Positions 1 through 6,700 of a stretch of DNA of 7,196 bases are shown here, in pieces. Each line of letters opens with the position of its first letter. Position 1 is the stretch's first letter. The DNA is from Christiangramia sp. (GTDB lineage Bacteria > Bacteroidota > Bacteroidia > Flavobacteriales > Flavobacteriaceae). The position numbers and the translations under genes are program-made. Location: positions 1 to 7,196 of the forward strand of contig JAGXII010000202.1 of the NCBI GenBank assembly GCA_024635735.1, read 5' to 3'. A model generated the notes under the pieces. The model had not been told where the DNA came from, ran no database searches, and was given only the letters and a program-made list of their open reading frames with translations.

Positions 1-12
1 TAGAGGTCAGTA
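1..12 (+). repeat. Left terminal inverted repeat of the IS
   Basis: TAGAGGTCAGTA is the exact reverse complement of 948-959. Beyond base 12 it still matches the right end at bases 14-16, 19-21 and 23. It forms the very start of the window, so the flanking target duplication is not visible. Confidence 0.88.
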
Positions 13-15
13 TTT

Positions 16-47
16 AAATACGTATCTTTAATTGCAGTAAATACGTA
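16..47 (+). repeat. Subterminal direct repeat AAATACGTA x2 in the IS leader
   Basis: The 9-mer AAATACGTA occurs at 16-24 and again at 39-47, 23 bases apart (about two helical turns), each containing the palindrome TACGTA. Between the copies lies TATCTTTA (23-30), one base off the Bacteroidota -7 consensus TAnnTTTG and 22 bases before the transposase ATG. The repeats could be transposase-binding or autoregulatory sites; that role is inferred from position alone. No matching copy is seen at the right end. Confidence 0.4.
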
Positions 48-52
48 AAATT

Positions 53-946
53 ATGGATATTTTTAAGGGTCAAAATCTTCTGGAGTTCTCTGATCGGTTT
101 AAAACCGATAATGATTGCAAGGAGTACTTAGCTTCTATTAAAGCGGAAACCGACTATAAATGTACCCGTTGTAACCACCATGCCTATCAATTGCGAAAGG
201 ATTTTTCAAGACAGTGCAATATCTGTCGCCATATAGAATCTACCACCGCCAATACACTTTTTCACAAGGTAAAATTTGGTGTTAGAAAGGCTTTCTTTAT
301 CTGTTTTGAAATGGCCACTACAACCAAGAGTTTATCTGCAAGTTATATGAGTGTTCGTTATGGAGTTACAGAAAAAACAGCTAGGCTATTTATGCTCAAA
401 GTGAGGGAAGCTATGGCTTCAAGTGGAAACAACCCAATGGACGGCGATGTCCACGTTGATGAGTTTGTACTAGGTGGAAGGGACCAAGGAAAAACGGGGA
501 GAAGTTATGAAGGCAAGAAAAAGAAAGCGGTCACAGCTGTCCAGTTGACAAAGGATGGTAAGGTAAAGCGCATGTACGCTATGAAAATAGATGATTTTTC
601 AGCCCAGTCACTTCAATATATATTTATCAACCACATAAGCCGCGAAGCTAAAGTGACCACCGACAAATGGAGGGGTTATAGGCCAATAGCAAAGGCATAC
701 GACATTACTCAGATAGAAAGCAATAAAGGAATGAACTTTAAAGCCCTCCATACGATGATACACCAAGTCAAATCTTGGATAAGAACCACCTATTCCTGGG
801 TAAGCGATCAAAATCTGAATAGATATTTCAATGAATTCTGTTTTAGGATAAACCGTTCTCAATCTAAGGCAACGATATTCAATAATGTAATTACTAAAAT
901 GGTAAAAGGAGACGTGATTTTTCAAGCCCAATTAATAAGTAACTAA
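53..946 (+). CDS. IS1595-family (ISXO2-like) DDE transposase
   Basis: This 297-aa transposase moves the surrounding IS by cut-and-paste-type DDE chemistry. The N-terminus carries a zinc-ribbon with two CxxC knuckles (C37/C40 and C55/C58), typical of IS1595 transposases and used for DNA binding. A helical middle section (about 75-120) leads into the ISXO2-like catalytic domain. Probable metal ligands are D136 in HVDEFVLGG, D204 in TTDKWRGY, and E261 in YFNEFCFRINR; the last motif closes the catalytic core in ISXO2-like members. The basic stretch GKKKKAV (154-160) fits the usual loop after the first Asp. Length is normal for the family and there is no frameshift or internal stop, so the enzyme is probably active. 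The ATG at 53 directly precedes the conserved N-terminus. The TAA stop overlaps the stop of the convergent hydrolase-like gene. The family is near certain; assignment of the third catalytic residue is slightly less so. Confidence 0.93.
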   Translation: MDIFKGQNLLEFSDRFKTDNDCKEYLASIKAETDYKCTRCNHHAYQLRKDFSRQCNICRHIESTTANTLFHKVKFGVRKAFFICFEMATTTKSLSASYMSVRYGVTEKTARLFMLKVREAMASSGNNPMDGDVHVDEFVLGGRDQGKTGRSYEGKKKKAVTAVQLTKDGKVKRMYAMKIDDFSAQSLQYIFINHISREAKVTTDKWRGYRPIAKAYDITQIESNKGMNFKALHTMIHQVKSWIRTTYSWVSDQNLNRYFNEFCFRINRSQSKATIFNNVITKMVKGDVIFQAQLISN

Positions 947-2181
947 CTACTGACCTCTATAATTTTTAAATAAGCCTCGGGATCATTTTTTTTGATGGCA
1001 GTTCTAAGAACACCAATAAAAATTTTAGCATCAATTGGAAAGTTGCCATTCAGTATTGTTTTAAACTCTCGCTCTGTCACGAAATCCAGATATCCATGTA
1101 ATCTATAAGCAACATTTGCCTTAGCATCCTCATTGCTATTTTTAAGTTTTTCCAACTCATCCACCTGATAAGCCCACCAACCTACATTTTTGAAATTGGC
1201 AGTCATAATATCTGCTCTTAATAAATAGTCATATTCATCCTGTTGTTCCCTTTCAAAATAAGTAGCCTGTTTAAATTTTCGCCGCTGAGATTTAAAACCA
1301 TCGGTTCGCTTAATCTCCTTCATTCGATCTTCGATTTCGTCATCTAACCCAAAATCTTCATATTTATCTTTCATCCTATCTAGCTTTTCATAAGCCTGAT
1401 AATAATTTCTTGTACGCCTTAAGGTCTCCACAGATGCAACCTCCTCTTCATAAAGCTTGCGTATAAAATTTTCATCTGCAGGCCTCAAACCTTTCCTGAT
1501 AGCTTCCAAAGTAAAACCTGTCATAGCGTTGGAGATCACAACAGCTTCAGGCCACTGATCTTCTTTACCATCAAAATAATAAATATCTGTTGGGAAATCC
1601 AGATTGTCATAAAATCTAAGATAGTCTTCCATTTCATAGATCATATAATCTTTTTTCCCTGCAAGGCCTATAAACATATAAGGCTGTTCTTTATTAACAT
1701 GTTTTGGACTTACAAATGAATTTCCGATAGCCATAATTCCGCCCCAATTCTTATATATATAAGGCAATGCCGAAGCAACCTGGGCGCCCTCTGCCATGCC
1801 TGCGGAGTAAATAAGACTTTGATCTACCGGATAATTAGAAATTACTGTGTTCACCATCGAGGTAGCTATTTTTACAATGCTGTCTATGGGTCTCGATTTT
1901 AAATCCATATTTAAAGAAAAAATAAGGTATCGCTGTTCTTCGGCCGCTGTTCTGAAGAGATTGGCGGTATTCCTTCCTCTACCCTTCGGATCAAAAACAA
2001 AAATTGTTGGATAACTTTTTTCATTAGAATAATTTGAAGGCACATAAACTGAATAAGTTATATCCTTACTCCCGGAAATAGGTAAAGAGTCGGTTATGGC
2101 TCCTTTGGTAATCCTTAATTCCTGAGCCTGAAAAACACCAATTGTGAATACTGCTATAAGTGAGAATAGAAATTTTTTCAT
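943..2181 (-). CDS. Secreted alpha/beta-hydrolase-fold protein, likely catalytically dead, 3' end replaced by the IS
   Basis: The 412-aa product starts with a Sec signal peptide (MKKF, hydrophobic core 4-17, probable cleavage after A19 in FQAQE), so it should be periplasmic or exported. Residues about 20-225 resemble a PHB-depolymerase/esterase-like alpha/beta hydrolase: YSVYVPSNY strand, FVFDPKGRGR, a nucleophile elbow region at 125-132 and FIGLAGKKDYM with a possible acid D178. The elbow reads AGMAEG, with A130 where the serine of GxSxG belongs. The histidine region, which I recall as GGHxWP in active relatives, reads GKEDQWP (205-211). Residues about 240-405 are a charged helical region, perhaps TPR-like. 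The last codons E409 to S412 and the stop come from the inverted repeat of the adjacent IS, so the natural C-terminus is probably lost. No partner gene is evident. It could be a binding protein, a pseudoenzyme, or a decaying gene; substrate unknown. Confidence 0.72.
   Translation of the reverse strand: MKKFLFSLIAVFTIGVFQAQELRITKGAITDSLPISGSKDITYSVYVPSNYSNEKSYPTIFVFDPKGRGRNTANLFRTAAEEQRYLIFSLNMDLKSRPIDSIVKIATSMVNTVISNYPVDQSLIYSAGMAEGAQVASALPYIYKNWGGIMAIGNSFVSPKHVNKEQPYMFIGLAGKKDYMIYEMEDYLRFYDNLDFPTDIYYFDGKEDQWPEAVVISNAMTGFTLEAIRKGLRPADENFIRKLYEEEVASVETLRRTRNYYQAYEKLDRMKDKYEDFGLDDEIEDRMKEIKRTDGFKSQRRKFKQATYFEREQQDEYDYLLRADIMTANFKNVGWWAYQVDELEKLKNSNEDAKANVAYRLHGYLDFVTEREFKTILNGNFPIDAKIFIGVLRTAIKKNDPEAYLKIIEVSS
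948..959 (-). repeat. Right terminal inverted repeat of the IS
   Basis: TACTGACCTCTA mirrors bases 1-12 perfectly. Read leftward it supplies the final codons (about E409 to S412) of the hydrolase-like gene, whose stop lies just inside the IS. Confidence 0.88.
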
Positions 2182-2237
2182 AGGTAATAGAAGAATATAA
2201 GCTTAAAGATAATGAATTGTATCATGAATCATTCCAT

Positions 2238-2267
2238 AAAAAAGCCTGCATGGTGTACATGCAGGCT
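2238..2267 (-). terminator. Rho-independent terminator after the 66-aa membrane protein gene
   Basis: A perfect 10-bp stem (AGCCTGCATG at 2243-2252, CATGCAGGCT at 2258-2267) has a 5-base loop. Read leftward it is followed by a run of T (complement of the A run at 2238-2243). It starts 15 bases after the stop of the 66-aa gene. The other side has no T run, so it acts in one direction and insulates the hydrolase-like gene. Confidence 0.85.
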
Positions 2268-2282
2268 GTGAAATTTATATAT

Positions 2283-2483
2283 CTATTCTGATTTTACACG
2301 CTGATATTTTACTTTTGATTTATCAGGAAAAAACCATTTCGCCATCAAAGAAACAATAAGTAGATCTGCAAATATCAGGAACATTACTCTTATGACCTCA
2401 ATTCCCGAAAATGACATTCCGGTAAATCCAACCAATCCTGTAATCAATGCAAGCACTAAAAATAATAACGTCTTTGTTCTCAT
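2283..2483 (-). CDS. Small two-helix membrane protein, DUF1328/YtjA-like
   Basis: A 66-aa protein with two predicted membrane helices (about 5-25 and 30-52) and a short basic C-terminal tail (PDKSKVKYQRVKSE). The first helix, LFLVLALITGLVGFTG, closely resembles the DUF1328/UPF0391 (YtjA) pattern of LVLALIAGLLGF followed by a Gly-rich turn. Relatives are tiny inner-membrane proteins of unknown function, sometimes linked to stress. Members are usually about 50-60 aa, so the length fits with a slightly longer tail. The ATG at 2483 gives a short basic start (MRTK) directly before the first helix. The gene has its own candidate -7 box and its own terminator and is probably monocistronic. The family call rests on remembered motifs, not a search. 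Confidence 0.72.
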   Translation of the reverse strand: MRTKTLLFLVLALITGLVGFTGMSFSGIEVIRVMFLIFADLLIVSLMAKWFFPDKSKVKYQRVKSE

Positions 2484-2504
2484 AACTTACTTAATAATTT
2501 TAAG

Positions 2505-2512
2505 CAAATCTA
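2505..2512 (-). promoter_or_regulatory. Candidate Bacteroidota -7 box for the 66-aa gene
   Basis: Read leftward this is TAGATTTG, an exact match to TAnnTTTG, the -7 element of the Bacteroidota housekeeping sigma factor. It lies 21 bases before the ATG of the 66-aa gene. No convincing -33 TTG is present at the usual distance, so the call rests on the -7 match and the position. Confidence 0.42.
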
Positions 2513-2679
2513 AGCACATTCCAGACATGAGATTCATAAGAAAAATACAATTAAAATCAATTTAACTAAATGAAAACACGCTGGTGACAATATGTTAATA
2601 TTACAACCTAAAGCGATAAATTTTAACAACTATTGAAGCAATTATTTTTCGTTTTATTTAGAAAAATTCCGGCAACCTA

Positions 2680-3123
2680 TTAATACTGAATTTTCTGTGT
2701 GATAGGCGCGTCTTCCACTACATTGGATAGTACAATATGGGTTCGGGTTTCGCCATAAGTAATTAATTTATCGATTAGCTTTTCCAAATGCACCTGATCC
2801 CTAAGGATCACCTCCATGATAATATTTTCGTTTCCTGTTATCCTGTAGCAGTTGATCACTTCTTTAAAAGTAGAAACTGTTTCAAGAAAGGCTTTAAGCC
2901 TGCCGGTAAAAGCTCTTAAAGTAATGATCGCCTTTAATTGATATCCTAATTTCTGGTGAGACAATTGAGTTTTATAAGAATTTATAATCCCAGCATCTTC
3001 CATTTTCTTAATACGTTCAGCAACCGCAGGAGAAGTGAGTCCTACTTTACGGCCAATTTCAGAAAAAGAGATCCTCGCGTTTAATTGAAGTTGCTCCAGG
3101 ATGGTCCAGTTTAAATGATCCAT
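2680..3123 (-). CDS. Lrp/AsnC-family transcriptional regulator
   Basis: The 147-aa product has the standard Lrp/AsnC layout and length. Residues 4-50 form the winged helix-turn-helix: LNWTILEQLQLNARISFSEIG, then the recognition helix region LTSPAVAERIKKMEDAGII. Residues about 60-145 form the RAM (AsnC effector-binding) domain, with RITGNENIIMEV (94-105) at the place of the family's glycine-containing ligand loop. Such proteins form octamers or similar assemblies, sense an amino acid or related metabolite, and often repress their own gene. The ATG at 3123 gives MDHLNWTILEQL, which matches the usual N-terminus. The gene stands alone, divergent from the 132-aa gene, with an inverted repeat in the shared upstream region. 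Effector and targets cannot be read from the sequence. No clear terminator is seen in the 196 bases downstream of its stop. Confidence 0.92.
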   Translation of the reverse strand: MDHLNWTILEQLQLNARISFSEIGRKVGLTSPAVAERIKKMEDAGIINSYKTQLSHQKLGYQLKAIITLRAFTGRLKAFLETVSTFKEVINCYRITGNENIIMEVILRDQVHLEKLIDKLITYGETRTHIVLSNVVEDAPITQKIQY

Positions 3124-3161
3124 TATTTTTAAAGTATTATTTTTTATTTTCTTTTAAATTT

Positions 3162-3175
3162 AAAGATAAATCTTT
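3162..3175. promoter_or_regulatory. Inverted repeat between divergent genes, possible Lrp-type operator
   Basis: AAAGAT-AA-ATCTTT is a 6-bp dyad with a 2-base spacer, joined on its left to the palindrome TTTAAATTTAAA (3153-3164). It sits 39 bases upstream of the Lrp-family ATG and 67 bases upstream of the divergent gene. Read leftward the left half gives TATCTTTA, a one-mismatch -7 box for the regulator. Autoregulatory binding is inferred from position and symmetry; AT-rich DNA produces such dyads easily. Confidence 0.35.
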
Positions 3176-3241
3176 GATATACTAATTTTTTAAAATTTAT
3201 TTCCCCTGAACTCGTATTAATTTAGAGGTTAAATTGCAGAT

Positions 3242-3640
3242 ATGAAATATCTTTCAGGAAACCGAAGATCAGGAAAGTCGGCGCTTTACTTTAAGGCCCA
3301 GGAGATCATGCAGATTTCCAGGAGAATTTCTGATTATCTCATTCCCGACCTTGCAGTATTGAACGATAATGGATCTGAGAACAAACATATTTATGTCACC
3401 GGTGATATCATAAGACATTCGAACTCGCTTTTATTAAATATCGATAAGGCAGAAACCGAATACTTTCAGGACACCCGTATGAAATATGTGGCCAGTGTAA
3501 ATATTTTAACGGAAAGGTTATACCGAAACTGTGAAAGACTTGAATATGTAAATAGTAATGGACGGGAATTTTTAAAAATTCTAAGACATGAACTTCAGAA
3601 ATTCAGAAAACTGCAACGAATCTGGAAACTGACATTATAA
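3242..3640 (+). CDS. Hypothetical protein, predicted all-helical, 132 aa
   Basis: I do not recognise this protein with confidence. It has no signal peptide or membrane segment and is basic and rich in long amphipathic stretches: about 14-34 (ALYFKAQEIMQISRRISDYL), 52-70 (VTGDIIRHSNSLLLNIDKA), 78-100 (RMKYVASVNILTERLYRNC) and 107-130 (REFLKILRHELQKFRKLQRI). This suggests a four-helix bundle, loosely like small flavobacterial proteins that share an LR-E-FR-L-W pattern near the C-terminus. The ATG at 3242 has a purine-rich AGAGG 13 bases upstream. A later start at M23 is possible and would remove the basic GNRRSGKS segment. The gene is divergent from the Lrp-family gene, ends in a strong terminator, and has no partner that hints at function. 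That it is a real gene is likely from its length, its intergenic position and the terminator placed right after it. Confidence 0.7.
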   Translation: MKYLSGNRRSGKSALYFKAQEIMQISRRISDYLIPDLAVLNDNGSENKHIYVTGDIIRHSNSLLLNIDKAETEYFQDTRMKYVASVNILTERLYRNCERLEYVNSNGREFLKILRHELQKFRKLQRIWKLTL

Positions 3641-3652
3641 TTAAATTAAAGC

Positions 3653-3686
3653 ATAAAAAACCCGGATCAAATTCCGGGTTTTTTAT
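3653..3686. terminator. Bidirectional rho-independent terminator
   Basis: ATAAAAAACCCGGA (3653-3666) pairs perfectly with TCCGGGTTTTTTAT (3673-3686) around a 6-base loop, giving a GC core with A/T runs on both sides. It begins 12 bases after the rightward 132-aa gene and ends 15 bases from the stop of leftward icmF, so it serves both convergent genes. Confidence 0.92.
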
Positions 3687-3701
3687 TTCTACTTCTTGAC
3701 T

Positions 3702-6700
3702 CTACATATTTCTTCTGTACTGCCCTCCTACTCCGAATAAAGCATGCGTGATCTGCCCAAGCGAACAAACTTTTGTTGCTTCCATCAATTCTTCAAATAA
3801 GTTCTCATTATCTACAGCGGCTTTCTTTATCCTTTCAAGTGTCTCCTCTGCTACTGATGCCTTCGCTTTATGTAAAGTTTCCAGAGTTTTGATCTGATGT
3901 TCTTTTTCTTCTTCTGTTGCTCTGATCACTTCACCAGGGGTAACCGTAGGAGAACCTGTAGAACTTAAAAAAGTATTCACTCCAATTATTGGGTAATCCC
4001 CATTATGCTTCAGAGTTTCATAATACAGACTTTCCTCCTGAATCTTACCTCGCTGGTACATGGTTTCCATTGCTCCAAGTACTCCTCCTCTTTCAGTTAT
4101 TCTGTCAAATTCGGTTAATACAGCCTCTTCTACAAGTTCTGTAAGTTCTTCGATAATAAAAGAACCCTGAATTGGATTTTCATTCTTGGTAAGACCTAAT
4201 TCTTTATTGATGATCAACTGTATCGCCATCGCTCTTCTTACGGAGGCTTCTGTAGGCGTTGTAATTGCTTCATCGTAAGCATTGGTATGCAGGGAATTAC
4301 AGTTGTCATAAATAGCGTACAATGCCTGTAAGGTTGTTCTAATATCATTAAAATCGATCTCCTGGGCATGTAATGATCTACCTGAAGTTTGAATATGATA
4401 TTTTAGCATTTGAGCTCTGGAGTTCGCTCCGTATTTATGTTTCAGAGCCTTAGACCAGATTCGTCTTGCAACACGACCTATAACTGCGTATTCCGGATCT
4501 ACTCCATTCGAGAAAAAGAATGATAAATTCGGTCCGAATTTATTGATATCCATTCCACGACTTAGGTAATACTCTACATAAGTGAATCCATTGGCCAGAG
4601 TGAATGCCAATTGAGTAATTGGATTCGCACCGGCTTCGGCTATGTGATATCCGGAAATAGAAACCGAATAGAAATTTCTAACTTTCTCTTCAATAAAATA
4701 CTGCTGAACATCCCCCATCAGTCTTAAGGCAAATTCCGTAGAGAAAATACAGGTATTCTGCGCCTGATCTTCTTTCAGAATATCGGCCTGAACAGTTCCA
4801 CGAACTACACTGATGGTATCAGCCTTTATCTTTTCATAAACATCTTTGGGAAGAACCTGATCTCCAGTTAAACCCAGTAACATTAAACCAAGACCATTAT
4901 TCCCTTCCGGAAGTTCTCCCTGGTACTTAGGTCTTTCTATATCATTATCGTCATAAAATTCTTTCAGCTTCGCTTCAACCTTATCTTCGAGTCCGTTTTC
5001 CTTAATATATTTTTCACAATTCTGATCGATTGCTGCGTTCATGAAAAATCCAAGCAACATCGGTGCCGGACCATTAATGGTCATACTCACCGAGGTCATC
5101 GCATCTGCAAGATCGAAACCGGAGTATAATTTCTTCGCATCATCAAGACAGCAAATAGAAACTCCTGAGTTACCAATTTTACCGTAAATATCCGGCCTAT
5201 GATCAGGATCATTACCATATAGCGTCACAGAATCGAATGCTGTTGACAGTCTTTTAGCCGGCAATCCCTGGCTCACATAGTGAAAACGCCTGTTAGTTCT
5301 TTCAGGTCCACCTTCACCTGCGAACATTCTCGTAGGATCTTCTCCTGTTCTTTTGAAGGGATATAGCCCTGCCGTATAGGGAAATTCTCCCGGTACATTC
5401 TCCTGAAGACACCATCCAAGAATATCTCCCCAGGCCTTATATTTTGGAAGTGCCACTTTTGGAATTTGAGTATGGGATAGTGACTCTGTATGAGTTTCAA
5501 TTTTAATTTCCTTATCACGAACCTTGAAACTGTAGACAGGCTCTCTGTATTTGGTGACCTTTTCTTTCCAGGCAAGGATCATCTCCCAGTTATAAGGATC
5601 AAGATCCATTTTAGTTTTATCGAATTCAGCAAAAAGAAGTTTTAAGAAATCGCTATCAGCGTCATTCTGAACTTGTTTCAGAATCTCATCCTTATCCAAT
5701 CCGTTTTTATCAAGATGAGACGTCTCGACTGCGCTCGACGTGACATTTCCAACAGAAAGTATCGTTTTATAGATACCGTATAACCTTTGGGCTACCTCAA
5801 CCTGTGATTTCGCTTTTTCATCATAACCACGATTATTTTCGGCAATTTCAGAAAGGTATCGGGTACGCTTTGGTGGAATTACAAAGATCTTTTCGCTCAT
5901 CTCCCTGGAGATCTCAAAAGTGGAATGGAGTCCGCTTTTGGTATTTTCTTCGATCTCATCCATGATACTCTTGTAAAGCGTATTCATTCCCGGATCATTA
6001 AACTGAGAAGCAATAGTTCCAAAAACCGGAAGCTTTTCAGCATCTGCATGCCATAACTGATGATTTCGCTGGTATTGCTTTTTTACATCACGCAAGGCAT
6101 CCTGCGCTCCTCTTTTGTCGAATTTATTGATCGCAACGAGATCAGCAAAATCAAGCATATCTATCTTTTCCAGTTGAGTCGCAGCTCCAAATTCAGGAGT
6201 CATCACATAAAGCGAAACATCAGAATGATCCAGAATCTCCGTATCACTCTGCCCGATTCCGGAGGTTTCAAGAATAATAAGGTCGTAATTCGCTGCCTTT
6301 AAAACTTCAACAGCCTCTGCCACATATTTTGATAAAGCCAGGTTCGATTGCCTGGTAGCCAAAGAACGCATATAAACCCTTGGATGATTGATAGAATTCA
6401 TACGAATCCTGTCCCCAAGAAGCGCTCCACCAGTCTTTCTTTTTGACGGATCTACCGAAACTATCCCAATATGTTTATCAGGAAAGTCCATAAGGAACCT
6501 TCGTACCAGTTCGTCCACCAGACTTGATTTACCAGATCCTCCTGTACCTGTGATTCCCAGAACGGGAATTTTCTCGGTTTTATAATCGTCTTTACTGAAA
6601 TATTTTTTGAATTCCTCGTGACGGTTTTCGGCAAGAGAAATAAGTCTGGAAATTGTATTTACATTTTTATTCTTCAGATTTTTAGAAACCTTATCAGACT

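Larger units (their letters stand above)
1..959 (+). mobile_element. IS1595-family (ISXO2-like) insertion sequence, apparently complete
   Basis: A compact element of about 959 bp holds one transposase gene between inverted ends. The first 12 bases (TAGAGGTCAGTA) are repeated exactly in inverse orientation at 948-959, and the match continues imperfectly to about 19 of 23 bases. The transposase nearly fills the element, with a 52-base leader and a stop codon only 13 bases from the right end, so nothing looks degraded. IS1595 elements usually make an 8-bp target duplication. If the right edge is 959, the right copy would be TAATTTTT (960-967); the left copy would lie before base 1 and cannot be checked. 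The right end lies within the 3' part of the leftward hydrolase-like gene. The exact outer boundary could be off by a base, because base 960 might also belong to the element. Confidence 0.88.

Noticed and set aside
608..931. Leftward open frame within the transposase gene
   Set aside because: It lies opposite an intact, clearly recognisable transposase and shows no motif; it is a shadow frame.
2484..2679. Possible small gene or RNA between the 66-aa gene and the Lrp-family gene
   Set aside because: The 196 bases are AT-rich with no convincing frame, strong stem or terminator; apart from the candidate -7 box at 2505-2512 nothing stands out.
3257..3283. Walker-A-like GNRRSGKS at residues 6-13 of the 132-aa protein
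   Set aside because: It formally fits GxxxxGKS, but there is no hydrophobic strand before it, no Walker B or base-recognition motif after it, and the protein is too short and too helical to be a P-loop NTPase.
5273..5575. Second leftward frame of 100 codons inside icmF
   Set aside because: It overlaps the conserved mutase domain in another frame and has no recognisable content.
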